Below, piece by piece: positions 23,577-32,378 of a DNA stretch of 64,000 nt. The DNA is taken from assembly GCF_011634775.1 (NCBI RefSeq), contig NZ_JAALXT010000002.1, forward strand, positions 682,001 to 746,000. Reading direction: 5' to 3'. The stretch is from Thalassoroseus pseudoceratinae (GTDB lineage Bacteria > Planctomycetota > Planctomycetia > Planctomycetales > Planctomycetaceae). The notes under the pieces are model-generated. The model did not search any database. It had not been told where the DNA came from and saw nothing but the letters and a program-made list of their open reading frames with translations. Each line of letters opens with the position of its first letter. Position 1 is the stretch's first letter. A program made the position numbers and the translations under genes.

Positions 23577-24250
23577 GCATACCTGATGACATCTCGCACT
23601 ACTTAGACGGATTCGACGGAGTTGCTCCGTTGTTTCCGTTGCCGGGAGCGGTTTTGTTTCCGAACTTGTTGCTTCCGCTGCATATGTTTGAACCGCGTTA
23701 TCGCCAGATGACCGCCGACGCAGTCGCTGGCGAAGGATTCCTCACCCTCGCAACTTTGCAACCTGGCTACGAATCTCTGTACGAAACCAAACACGCCCCA
23801 ATCTTTCCGAATGTGTGTTTGGGGCGGATTTTGAACGAGGAACGACTCCCGGACGGTCGGTATTTTCTCGTGTTGCAGGGCTTGTCGCGGGCGATTGTCG
23901 AGGAGGAAATCGAAACCGCACACCCGTACCGCATGGGGCGACTGAAACTTCTGACCGACGAGGTTCCCGACGACGGGGAATTCAATGTCACCGCTTATCG
24001 CGAACAGTTCGGTCGGGCCTTACAACGGGTTCCCCCGTCGCGCATTTCGATGGAAATGCGCGACGAGATTCTCAATTCTCAGTTGCCCATTGGCACACTG
24101 TGTGATTTGACGGCCCACGTTCTGAATCTTCCAACTCCGTCACTTCGGGAAGTCTCCGAGACCCTGAATGTGCAAGCTCGCAGCGAATTGGTGTTGAGAC
24201 ATCTTGTGGAAGCCGGTCGGGAATTCCCGCCTCCATTCAGCGTGAATTAA
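23573..24250 (+). CDS. Lon-N (LON substrate-binding domain) protein
   Basis: A 225-residue protein made of a LON N-terminal domain only, without ATPase or protease parts. Typical features are the opening LFPLPGAVLFPNLLLPLHMFEPRYRQM, the GRILNEERLPDGRYFLVLQGLSRA segment, and the helical end. Stand-alone Lon-N proteins are widespread and their role is poorly known; they may bind unfolded peptides. The start codon overlaps the DUF309 stop by 4 bp, which indicates an operon. Confidence 0.9.
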   Translation: MSIPDDISHYLDGFDGVAPLFPLPGAVLFPNLLLPLHMFEPRYRQMTADAVAGEGFLTLATLQPGYESLYETKHAPIFPNVCLGRILNEERLPDGRYFLVLQGLSRAIVEEEIETAHPYRMGRLKLLTDEVPDDGEFNVTAYREQFGRALQRVPPSRISMEMRDEILNSQLPIGTLCDLTAHVLNLPTPSLREVSETLNVQARSELVLRHLVEAGREFPPPFSVN

Positions 24251-24269
24251 ACTACGAACGACGAACCGT

Positions 24270-25106
24270 TCAATCCGCAACGACTCGAAGTGCCTTCGCG
24301 GGAACGGCGTATTTTGTCATCGCATTCATCAGAAATTGATTGATTTCCACCGGATGCGTCAACGGCAACACATGACCGCCATTCGGAATGACGATGTCCG
24401 GAGTCGAGAGTCGCGACTCCAACACGCGGTCGGCGTCTCCGTGGATTTGCTCAATCGGAAATTGGAAAGTGTCCGGTTTGGGTTTCCACCGCAGTGTGGC
24501 GATGCTCGCCCAGCGAAGAAAACGCCCCTGTTCATTGGCAATGTGAACTAACGGACTTTCTTGGATCGTGTTCTTCCGAAACGGCCGACTCACAGCAACC
24601 CCGACCCGAATCCCCCATCCCGCCAGGTTTTCGCAAGTCCCCGGTATCGTGGTGACTAGCGGAACCAACCAGCGGTATCGCCAGGGGAGTTCCTTCCGAG
24701 AACGCACCGTGGAAATCAACAGGCAGGCCCGTGTCTCAAGATGGCGAGCCACTTCCAACGCCACCATGCCTCCAAACGAAGCTCCGCCCACAATGCACGG
24801 CCGACCGGGATCAATCGCTTCCGCCATGCGACGCGCGTAATCCGACAGCGATTCTTTGTAATTCGGCTCAATCCACTCCGGCACAATGAGATCCGGAATT
24901 GCGAACCGTTGTGCCTGGAACATCCGCTGACTCGCCCCCATTCCGGGGAACATGATCAACGCGGGTGATTCCATCGGCCCCTGCGGCCGTGGTTTGGTTG
25001 TGTGTTGGACTGGAACATCGGCGTTGTCGCCATTCCAAATCTTGAGACTCATGCTGGAGGATGCAACTCCAGCACCGTTCGCCTCAGGCTTGACGTCGTT
25101 CTGCAT
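24270..25106 (-). CDS. Alpha/beta hydrolase
   Basis: A 278-residue protein of the alpha/beta hydrolase fold. It has the oxyanion-type FPGMGASQRMFQ segment, the nucleophile elbow GGASFGGM with the catalytic Ser, and a C-terminal NGGHVLPLTHP segment carrying the catalytic His. No clear signal peptide is seen, so it is probably cytoplasmic. The first 45 residues are hydrophilic and not part of the fold, so a later start such as the Met before ESPALIMFPG is possible. Substrate unknown. Convergent with the Lon-N gene at 20 bp. Confidence 0.8.
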   Translation of the reverse strand: MQNDVKPEANGAGVASSSMSLKIWNGDNADVPVQHTTKPRPQGPMESPALIMFPGMGASQRMFQAQRFAIPDLIVPEWIEPNYKESLSDYARRMAEAIDPGRPCIVGGASFGGMVALEVARHLETRACLLISTVRSRKELPWRYRWLVPLVTTIPGTCENLAGWGIRVGVAVSRPFRKNTIQESPLVHIANEQGRFLRWASIATLRWKPKPDTFQFPIEQIHGDADRVLESRLSTPDIVIPNGGHVLPLTHPVEINQFLMNAMTKYAVPAKALRVVAD

Positions 25107-25848
25107 GCAAGATGTCTTTCCCCGCCAGACATAATGCGAAATGTAAGTTCACCCGGTCGCCGATCGTGTGATTGAACTCGGCTCGTCAGAAGTCGACGTC
25201 CAAGTCGCTCAAGCGATGACCACTGGGGTTGGAGCGGTTTACAATTTCGTGTCAGGTGTTTGGTCTCGCGACGGTCGACGAGCATCCGGGGATAACCCCG
25301 TTTCGAATGCCGACGACCATGGCATGGTCTAACTCAACTCGGTACTGATCTGGAAGACCCACTTTCCCTACCAATACTGAGATCAACGGAATTGCGGACA
25401 ATCGTGCCATCGCGATTGTCTTGAAAACGCGACACCGTTCGACCCACCAAGCATCTTGGTCGGCGTTGGCCCAGCACGGAATCTGAAAATTTGGGAGTCC
25501 GCTCAGACAAGAAGTATAACACTTAGCGCACCTAAAACGATGTTTAATGGTCAAATTTCGGCAGTTCGAAAAAGAATCCGATTCGGTGAGTTCCCCATCG
25601 GAACAAAGCGAAAAGCCGATGACGCAATGCCAATCGAACCGAAATAGTGGTAGAGACCACGCCATTTTTCGACGCGGGCAAGAGTGCTGGTACAGAAAAT
25701 GCGTTTCGCTCAAATGATTCCACGCGACGCCTGGAATCCCGTCTGGAGAGAATTTTCAATTCTGTGAGCTGCAACACGAATCTCGACCGGTGAAATGGTC
25801 GATCTATCCAAAGAACACGCGACCGGTAAATTCTGGAAAGTCGATATT
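25107..25848. other. Unassigned 740-bp region
   Basis: No reading frame here resembles a family I know. A minus-strand frame at 25252-25713 has odd composition (Cys and Trp rich) and lacks a ribosome site, so I do not call it. The sequence between about 25480 and 25790 is visibly more AT-rich than the neighbourhood. It may be decayed coding DNA or a promoter region for the gene at 25849. Confidence 0.4.
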
Positions 25849-26343
25849 ATGCAAATGACCGCCGCCAATCGCTATTTTCTCGTCACCATGGCTGGCCTGG
25901 CCCTTCTGTGGAGTCAGTCTTGTGACGCCGCCCCGCCGCAAACCGCTCAGAACATCAAACCGATCGTCTGGCAAACGAACCTAAAGTCCGCCCTGGCCCA
26001 GTCGGAGCAGACAAAACGGCCCATGCTTCTGAAATTCACTGCGTCGTGGTGTGGTTATTGTCATAAGTTGAAGAAAGTCGCGTTCAGCGACCCCCGAATC
26101 ATTCAACAAGTTCAATCGCACTTCGTACCCGTTCTAGTGGACGCCGACAAGAACCCCCAATTAATGGAAGCTCTTGAGGTCGAAGGACTTCCAACAATGG
26201 TGGTCGTCTCCTCGGACCTGGAAGTCATCACGAAAATTGTCGGCTATCAAACGCCGGACCAGCTTTCGACAAAGTTCCAGAAGGTCATCGCCGATCGCGT
26301 CGGCAAGATTCGATTGACCGGAAATCCATCCAACCGTAACTAA
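25849..26343 (+). CDS. Secreted thioredoxin-fold protein
   Basis: A 164-residue protein with an N-terminal signal peptide (core YFLVTMAGLALLW, cleavage near CDA-APP) and one thioredoxin domain. The active site is WCGYCHKLKK (a CxxC), and EVEGLPTMVV holds the cis-Pro. This is the thioredoxin_7 / DsbD-gamma-like class acting in the periplasm, probably as a disulfide reductase or isomerase. An in-frame ATG at 25855 is an equally good start, while the frame upstream to 25795 would hide the signal peptide. It stands alone upstream of tRNA-His. Confidence 0.85.
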   Translation: MQMTAANRYFLVTMAGLALLWSQSCDAAPPQTAQNIKPIVWQTNLKSALAQSEQTKRPMLLKFTASWCGYCHKLKKVAFSDPRIIQQVQSHFVPVLVDADKNPQLMEALEVEGLPTMVVVSSDLEVITKIVGYQTPDQLSTKFQKVIADRVGKIRLTGNPSNRN

Positions 26344-26482
26344 TAGGTTCGGTCAATTCGAGTCGATTGAACGAGTGAAAGAATCTTTCACCGGCCGTCA
26401 GCAAATTTCTCCGAGGAAACCACGTTTCGAACTGTTGCAAAGGGGCTCGATCAAAGTTATCCTCAGACTTTGCGGCTAAACG

Positions 26483-26556
26483 GTGGCTGTAGCTCAGTTG
26501 GTTAGAGCGCCAGATTGTGGTTCTGGATGTCGGGGGTTCGAATCCCCTCAGCCACC
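26483..26556 (+). tRNA. tRNA-His (GTG anticodon)
   Basis: Complete cloverleaf: acceptor GTGGCTG/CAGCCAC, D arm AGCTCAGTTGGTTAGAGC, and anticodon arm CAGAT-TGTGG-TTCTG with GTG. The T arm has GTTCGAATC. A G at 26482 can serve as the extra G-1 that pairs with discriminator C73, as expected for tRNA-His. The CCA end is not encoded. Confidence 0.96.
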
Positions 26557-26565
26557 CTTCTTTTC

Positions 26566-26614
26566 CACAAAGTCAATTCTATCAACAGCTTCGAACAAGC
26601 TGTATCTCTTTGTG
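26566..26614. repeat. Nested inverted repeat after tRNA-His
   Basis: Outer arms CACAAAG/CTTTGTG enclose an inner hairpin ACAGCTT-CGAAC-AAGCTGT. It lies just downstream of tRNA-His and could be a transcript-end or processing structure; no long T-tract follows immediately. Confidence 0.45.
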
Positions 26615-26709
26615 TGGTCCCCGAATCGGGTCGTTTTGTTAAAAAGCAACTTTTGATTCAACATTTCGGGCCTTTCATTCGTAAGAAGTAGTAGAACGAC
26701 GAAACAACC

Positions 26710-27064
<355 letters not shown>

Positions 27065-27067
27065 CTC

Positions 27068-27107
27068 AATAGGCACCTGACTTTTTCAGTCAAGTGCCTA
27101 TTTTTAT
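27068..27107 (+). terminator. Terminator of tmRNA
   Basis: AATAGGCACCTGACT pairs with AGTCAAGTGCCTATT (one C-A mismatch) around a TTTTC loop, followed by TTTATT. Confidence 0.85.
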
Positions 27108-27242
27108 TGGAAACCAAGCGTTTTTAGACCGGGGGCGGGAGGCGACGGTCGCTGGAAACCTTTCAGATTTCCGAAAAATGTTCTTATAACGGCCCGAATT
27201 GCATACATGATGTTCGTATGAATGCCTGTGTCGTGTGTGCAA

Positions 27243-27716
27243 ATGGTGGCACTGTCCCGGCAGAAATGGAAGCCAGACTCCCGCGGATACTACACCTGGC
27301 AACTCGGGTGGGAACGCAGCAAATCCGGCAAACTCCAACAGCATAAGTTCATCCTCGGGATGGATCGCAAGGATGCCGAAAGGCGGGAGAGAAAACTGCG
27401 GGAGCTGTGGGACAGTTTCTGCAACTCATGCGAAGACGAGCGTTCTCTCGGGCCTGAGGATCTTCTGATCATCGCCAAACGCATCGCGAAAGGAACACCT
27501 GAGATCCCGATACCCCGCGGGCCCAGTGAGAAGCAGCATCAGTATGCGTCTCGGATTCAGCGGATGCAGGCGAAGTATCCGGTCATTCTGCTTCTTCCTG
27601 AAGTTCAACACGCATACGAAGTTGGCCAGGCCGCACTAGAGCTTTTCGAGGCAATCCCCCATGACCCAGTGTCCACCCGCGACTTTCGACATCTGAAAGA
27701 ACGCTGCAATCGCCAG
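27243..27716 (+). pseudogene. Integrase (tyrosine recombinase) N-terminal remnant
   Basis: The translated start (SRQKWKPDSRGYYTWQLGW, then QHKFILGMDRKDAERRERKLRELW) resembles the arm-binding N-terminus of planctomycete phage-type integrases. About 155 residues remain. The catalytic domain with the R-H-R-Y residues is missing; the frame runs on at the breakpoint into DNA that encodes a different gene on the other strand. It begins 135 bp after the tmRNA terminator, consistent with an element that entered at tmRNA and then decayed. Family assignment is by memory of similar proteins. Confidence 0.6.
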
Positions 27717-27953
27717 TCACAGGATCACGATCTCGGCGAACGCCCAGCCGGGTTGATGCATCCGGAGAAAAATCCAGGACCAAGCGACGGTCAAGCCCAG
27801 TTGTATTGCGAACAAGGTGAGCGAAGTGGCCGCTGCCTTGAATCCTCTCGGCTTCCACACTAACCAGGCCGCGACAGCCATCATGATGTAGAGCGTTGCC
27901 CAAACCGCGCCAAAAATGTAATCGGGCGGAGTCCTCGACGGCTCCAAGGCCAT
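27717..27953 (-). pseudogene. TspO/MBR protein fragment
   Basis: A 78-codon frame whose product ([25 protein letters not shown], then [17 protein letters not shown] and WAFAEIVIL) matches the middle of TspO/MBR tryptophan-rich sensory proteins, which bind porphyrins and span the membrane five times. Intact members are about 150-160 residues. Here the first helix and the last two are missing, and a stop precedes the ATG in frame. It is therefore a fragment, jammed between integrase and helicase remnants. Confidence 0.7.
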
Positions 27954-27957
27954 CGGT

Positions 27958-28050
27958 TAAACGACGATTGCCTGTATGCCCTTGCCTCGGCCGTTGCGAA
28001 GAACATGGTCAACGATGGGAATGATGTAAGAGAGACTCTTTCCCGAGTCG
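27958..28050 (-). pseudogene. DEAD/DEAH helicase fragment (Walker A and motif Ia)
   Basis: Reading the minus strand, this piece encodes NDSGKSLSYIIPIVDHVLR followed by NGRGKGIQAIVV and a stop. That is the P-loop (GKS) and next strand of superfamily 2 helicases of the kind found in restriction-like and defence loci, where IVYPMNALA would normally follow. Only about 30 codons survive. It was too short for ordinary gene calling. One end abuts the ISAs1 remnant, the other the TspO remnant. Confidence 0.5.
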
Positions 28051-28411
28051 TTGGCGGGGTTTGAAGGCCATCGATTTGGTGACACGGTTCTGCGTTCACG
28101 ACGGTCAAGAAACCACAGAAGAACGATACTTCATCAGCAGTTTGCCGATAGGCGTGAAGCGGTTCGCTCGTGCCGTTCGCGCTCATTGGGGCATCGAAAA
28201 CAGCTGCCATTGGAGCTTGGATGTAACCTACCGCGAGGACGACTCCCGATTCCACGCGAAACACCTGCGAGAGCACTTTGCTTGGTTGAGGTGGTTCACA
28301 TTGTCGTTGTTAAAGCAGCATCCCGCCAAGCTCAGCCTCTCCATGAAACGCCCAAGCTGCGGCTGGAGCAACGACTTCATAATGCAAGTCCTAGTAACAT
28401 CAACCACTTAG
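28051..28411 (+). mobile_element. ISAs1-family transposase, C-terminal remnant
   Basis: About 120 codons matching the end of ISAs1 (H-repeat) transposases: GLKAI, then ETTEERYFISSL, ARAVRAHWGIENSCHWSLDV, and FAWLRWFTLSLLKQHP. Only the last catalytic residue (Glu of HWGIEN) is left; the first two Asp residues and the N-terminus are gone. No ATG start exists (frame begins with TTG). I found no terminal inverted repeats. It is the outermost recognisable piece of the debris field after tmRNA. Confidence 0.8.
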
Positions 28412-28805
28412 TACGCGCTGGTCCTAGACCAAACCCCGATCGAACTAGCGCTACTTTTATCAAGCACGACATAGACTCGCTCACATGAGTATCGATTTCG
28501 TGTCTGATTTTTGTTGTCGCTAGTGGATGGAAGTCGTGACCCGACCGCCCGCAAATGCGAGGTCTTGCTCATACCATACAGTGCTGATTCGTTGGTTCGT
28601 TGTCAACTTCGCGGCAATGTTAATCGAGGCCGTGTTCACTGCGGTTTCGAATCAATAAACACATCAGCGTATTCGTGGTTCTTTATGTGGTCGGGCTAAG
28701 CGGCTTGGGATAGCAGGGCCCGTTCCCTCACATCGTTCGCATTCTATCGGTAAACAGACTATATAGTATTTTACCGGTCATATTCCTCTTTCGTTGAGAT
28801 ACCAA
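28412..28805. other. Intergenic region after the ISAs1 remnant
   Basis: Roughly 390 bp with no recognisable gene fragment in six frames. No copy of the tmRNA 3' end is visible, so no right attachment site is evident. The last 60 bp hold an AT-rich composite palindrome ahead of the next gene. Confidence 0.45.
28748..28776. promoter_or_regulatory. Composite palindrome upstream of the dehydrogenase fusion
   Basis: CGGTAAA and TTTACCG flank ACTATATAGT, itself a perfect palindrome. The element ends 29 bp before the ATG at 28806, overlapping the likely promoter, so it may be an operator. Confidence 0.4.
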
Positions 28806-31800
28806 ATGCAGCTCCGATATTCGAGTTCTCTCCTCCGACTGCTGAGGGGGCAGTTTGCGTTGACGGCTTTCCTGTTAGCCGCCGTTTTCTCGTTGAATTC
28901 AAGGTCCGAAGTCCGAGCGGATGTTCCCTTCGAGTTCAAGCAAAACGACGTAGTCGCCATTTATGGCAACGGTTTGGCCGACCGGATGCAACACGATCCC
29001 TGGGTCGAGACCGTATTGCAGGCTAAGCTCAAGGGGAAAAATGTTCGATTCCGGAACATGAGTTTCTCTGGTGATATTGTCAATCAACGTCCGCGAAACA
29101 AAGGCTTCACTAACGACACTGAGTACCTGCAGCACGTTGCACCCACGGTTGTGTGGATCATGTATGGCTACAACGAGTCGCATGCTGGTCCATCGGGGGC
29201 GTCGGCTTACAAGGATGAACTGGTCAAGCTCGTCGAGAAATATCGTGCGCTTCGCAAAGAGAAGGGTGTTGATGCTCGGTTTGTGTTATTTAGCCCGATT
29301 GCGTACGAAAACACGCACAACCCTCACTTGCCTGATGGACGTACGCTCAATGCGAATCTCAAAGCCTACACACAAGCCACGAAGAATGCCGCCGACGCCG
29401 TCGATGCGACCTTCGTTGATCTGTATACACCCACGTTGAAGTTGTACGAAAAAGTCGACAGTCAACTGACACTGAACGGCATTCACTTGAACGCCAAAGG
29501 CTATCGCGAACTAGCGGACGTCATTGCTAAAAAGTTGATCGGAGAGACGGTTGCGAAGGATGCTTCACTCTCGCTGATTTACGACGCGGTCGCGGATAAG
29601 AACTGGCATTGGCACAATCGGTATCGGGCTACAGACGGAAACGATATTTGGGGCTCGCGTTCAACTCTCAGTTTTGTCGATGGCCAGACGAACGCCGATG
29701 TGTTGGTTCATGAATTGAAAATGCTAGACACGATGTCCGCAAATCGGGACCTCGTGATTTGGGCCGCTGCGGCTGGAAAATCAATCAAGCCGGATGATAC
29801 GAATGTTCCTGCACCGGTGGCTGTCAAGACTAATGTTGGAGGCGGTAGTCGTAGTTCCAGCGCTGCGAAGGAAGGTAGTCCAGACTACCTCAGTCCCGAG
29901 GAGAGCCTAAAGAAAATCAAAGTGCCTGATGGGTTTGAGTTGAACATTTTTGCATCGGAAGAGATGTTTCCCGACCTTGCAAATCCTGTCCAATTGCAAG
30001 TGGACAGTAAAGGCCGACTATGGGCAGCAAGTTGGAACTCTTATCCGAAATGGCAACCGGGCGATGAACTCAAAGATAGTCTCATGATCTTTGAAGACAC
30101 CGACCGCGATGGTGTTGCCGATAAACGGAAGATCTTTGCCCACGTTCACAACCCGCTCGGTTTTGAGTTTTGGGGTGGTGGTGTGCTGGTGACATCGGGG
30201 CCTGATTTGTTGTTCCTAAAGGACACTGATGGCGACGACAAGGCCGACGTTCGCTATCCAATTCTGCAAGGGCTTGGGACGTCGGACACGCACCATGCTG
30301 CCAACAATTTGATCTATGGCCCTGATGGTGGGATTTACTGGCAGAGCGGGATTTTCTTGGTCCATAACCATGAAACACCGTGGAAGCAGAATCTGCATAC
30401 CGGTGGGTCGGGTATGTATCGATTCGATCCACGGACGTTTGCAATCACGCCCGTCGCAGCCAACAGCCCGAACCCCCATGGGATTAGTTTTGACCGCTGG
30501 GGGTATCTCTACGCGAATGATGGAACGGGCGGGCGGTCATACCAAGTTCGCCCCAAAGGGAATGGCTTCCAAATGCATTCCCTCTTGGAAAAAGAGTTCC
30601 GACCAGTCCCGGCAAATGCCATTCTTTCCTCAACACACTTTCCCAAGGACATGCAACAAGACTTCCTAATCCTCAATGTGATTGGGTTCCTTGGTGTCAA
30701 GCAGTATGACTTAGATCGAGGTGATGGTGGTAAACGTGAGTATGGTCACGTTTGGGGGACGCCAGTTCAAGAACTGCTCAGCGGAGAAGATCGCAACTTC
30801 CGTCCGAGTGATGCGATCGTCGGCGAGGATGGGGCTCTATACGTAGCCGATTGGCACAACGTGATCATCGGTCACATGCAACATAATATTCGCGATCCTA
30901 GTCGTGACCATAAACACGGTCGTATCTTGCGATTGACAGTGAAAGGTCGCCCACTGCAAGAACCTGTCGCCATCGACGGCGAACCGATTGAGCATTTGCT
31001 TGAGAATCTGAAACACCCTGTAGATGGCGTGCGGCAGCGGACGCGTATCGAGTTGAGTACGCGCGATTCAGACGCAGTGATCGCTGCGGCTCAGGCTTGG
31101 GCAAAAGACTTTGATCCCAATGACGAGACCGAAGCACACCATCTTTTGGAAGCACTTTGGCTGCATCAACAGCACAATGTCGTCAACCAAGAGTTGCTCG
31201 ACAAGTTGTTGAACTCTGAAGTTCCGCACGCCGCGGTGGCTGCGAACACCGTTCAACACTTTTGGACAAAGTTCGATACCAAGTTGGCAACGGATTTCGC
31301 GGCTCCTCCGGAATTGCACGTGGTCAACTATCGTGTGCCCCGCCATTTGAAACGTAAGTTTCACAACTCCTATAAACGTGGAAGTCAGATCTTTCAGCGA
31401 GAATCGCACTGTGCGACCTGTCACCTCACTAGTGGCCAAGGCAATGGAGTTGTTTACCCGCCGTTGGTGGGTAGTCCGTGGGTAAACGGAAGCGAAGAGC
31501 GACTTATTAAACTCGCGTTGCACGGCATGTGGGGAAAAATGCAGGTTCGTGGAAAAGTCTATGATCCTGCTCGTGGTGTTCCTCCGATGACCGCATTCCG
31601 CGATCTGTTGAACGATAAAGACATGGCCGATGTGCTGACGTTCGTCCGCAACACTTGGGGGAACAAGGCGACGCCGATCGACGCAGCGACCGTTGCGAAG
31701 GTGCGGGCGGAGACCGCGAATCGGACTATCTTCTGGAAGCCCGAGGAGTTGACCAAACTTCATCCGCTTGAGCGGGAACTCATGGCGAAAGAGGATTTGA

Positions 31801-32315
31801 CGGCTCCGGAAGTTGTCGATAACCGCGAATTGGAAAAGGAATTGCTCGCAGCCGCACCAGAGGACTTGGCCAACGAAGCTTGGGAGTCCGGAAACGCTCG
31901 GCGAGGCAAGCGGTTGTTTTACACATCGGCCGCCTCATGCTTTGCTTGTCACGATCCGCCAGGAAGTGCTCCGAAGTTAGGCCCTGATCTGACGAAGATC
32001 ACAAAGCCGATGATGCCTGTTGGTTGGGTCAACGCCGTTCTGCATCCGTCGCAGAAAATCGACAAGGCTTTCGCTCAAGTCAACGTGCTCACGGTCGAAG
32101 GCAAAGTGATCACAGGAATTCGCATTTCGGAAGACGACAAAGGCATTGTCCTGCGAAACTTGGCTGCTCCGAAACCAATCACAATTCCGCGGGATTCGGT
32201 TGACGAAGTCTTTGAGTCAAAGACTTCGATGATGCCCAATGGGTTAGTCCGTTCTTTGAAGAGTCGTCGCGAGTTCAATGACCTGATGAAATACCTCATC
32301 AGTCTCAAGAAGTAA
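28806..32315 (+). CDS. Secreted SGNH-like / PVC dehydrogenase / dihaem cytochrome c fusion
   Basis: A 1169-residue exported protein. After the signal peptide (cleavage near RA-DV) comes an SGNH-hydrolase-like domain (about 45-240). Its catalytic blocks are degenerate: the expected GDS is GNG near 54-56, and the DxxH is NGIH near 224-227. A PVC-type membrane-bound dehydrogenase propeller follows (about 365-720; [27 protein letters not shown]). A helical region comes next, then two c-type haem sites, CATCH near 869 and CFACH near 1045. Such proteins are thought to oxidise sugars in the periplasm and pass electrons to haem. ATG at 28806 is preferred over TTG at 28794. A glycosidase-like gene follows at 63 bp. 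Confidence 0.85.
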   Translation: MQLRYSSSLLRLLRGQFALTAFLLAAVFSLNSRSEVRADVPFEFKQNDVVAIYGNGLADRMQHDPWVETVLQAKLKGKNVRFRNMSFSGDIVNQRPRNKGFTNDTEYLQHVAPTVVWIMYGYNESHAGPSGASAYKDELVKLVEKYRALRKEKGVDARFVLFSPIAYENTHNPHLPDGRTLNANLKAYTQATKNAADAVDATFVDLYTPTLKLYEKVDSQLTLNGIHLNAKGYRELADVIAKKLIGETVAKDASLSLIYDAVADKNWHWHNRYRATDGNDIWGSRSTLSFVDGQTNADVLVHELKMLDTMSANRDLVIWAAAAGKSIKPDDTNVPAPVAVKTNVGGGSRSSSAAKEGSPDYLSPEESLKKIKVPDGFELNIFASEEMFPDLANPVQLQVDSKGRLWAASWNSYPKWQPGDELKDSLMIFEDTDRDGVADKRKIFAHVHNPLGFEFWGGGVLVTSGPDLLFLKDTDGDDKADVRYPILQGLGTSDTHHAANNLIYGPDGGIYWQSGIFLVHNHETPWKQNLHTGGSGMYRFDPRTFAITPVAANSPNPHGISFDRWGYLYANDGTGGRSYQVRPKGNGFQMHSLLEKEFRPVPANAILSSTHFPKDMQQDFLILNVIGFLGVKQYDLDRGDGGKREYGHVWGTPVQELLSGEDRNFRPSDAIVGEDGALYVADWHNVIIGHMQHNIRDPSRDHKHGRILRLTVKGRPLQEPVAIDGEPIEHLLENLKHPVDGVRQRTRIELSTRDSDAVIAAAQAWAKDFDPNDETEAHHLLEALWLHQQHNVVNQELLDKLLNSEVPHAAVAANTVQHFWTKFDTKLATDFAAPPELHVVNYRVPRHLKRKFHNSYKRGSQIFQRESHCATCHLTSGQGNGVVYPPLVGSPWVNGSEERLIKLALHGMWGKMQVRGKVYDPARGVPPMTAFRDLLNDKDMADVLTFVRNTWGNKATPIDAATVAKVRAETANRTIFWKPEELTKLHPLERELMAKEDLTAPEVVDNRELEKELLAAAPEDLANEAWESGNARRGKRLFYTSAASCFACHDPPGSAPKLGPDLTKITKPMMPVGWVNAVLHPSQKIDKAFAQVNVLTVEGKVITGIRISEDDKGIVLRNLAAPKPITIPRDSVDEVFESKTSMMPNGLVRSLKSRREFNDLMKYLISLKK

Positions 32316-32378
32316 TGATCGCTGTTTGAGATGACCAAGACTCGATGACCTAAAACCTGCGAAGGAGCATGCCGAACG

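Noticed and set aside
25252-25713. 153-codon minus-strand frame in the empty region
   Set aside because: Odd amino-acid composition, no ribosome site, no recognisable motif. Kept only as part of the unassigned region.
28037-28060. Extension of the ISAs1 remnant upstream (SFPSRWRG)
   Set aside because: The same bases read on the other strand as the helicase P-loop, which is a better match, so I set the junction near 28050.
27065-28805. Search for a duplicated tmRNA 3' end as right attachment site
   Set aside because: No second copy of the T-arm/acceptor sequence is visible, so I do not annotate att sites.
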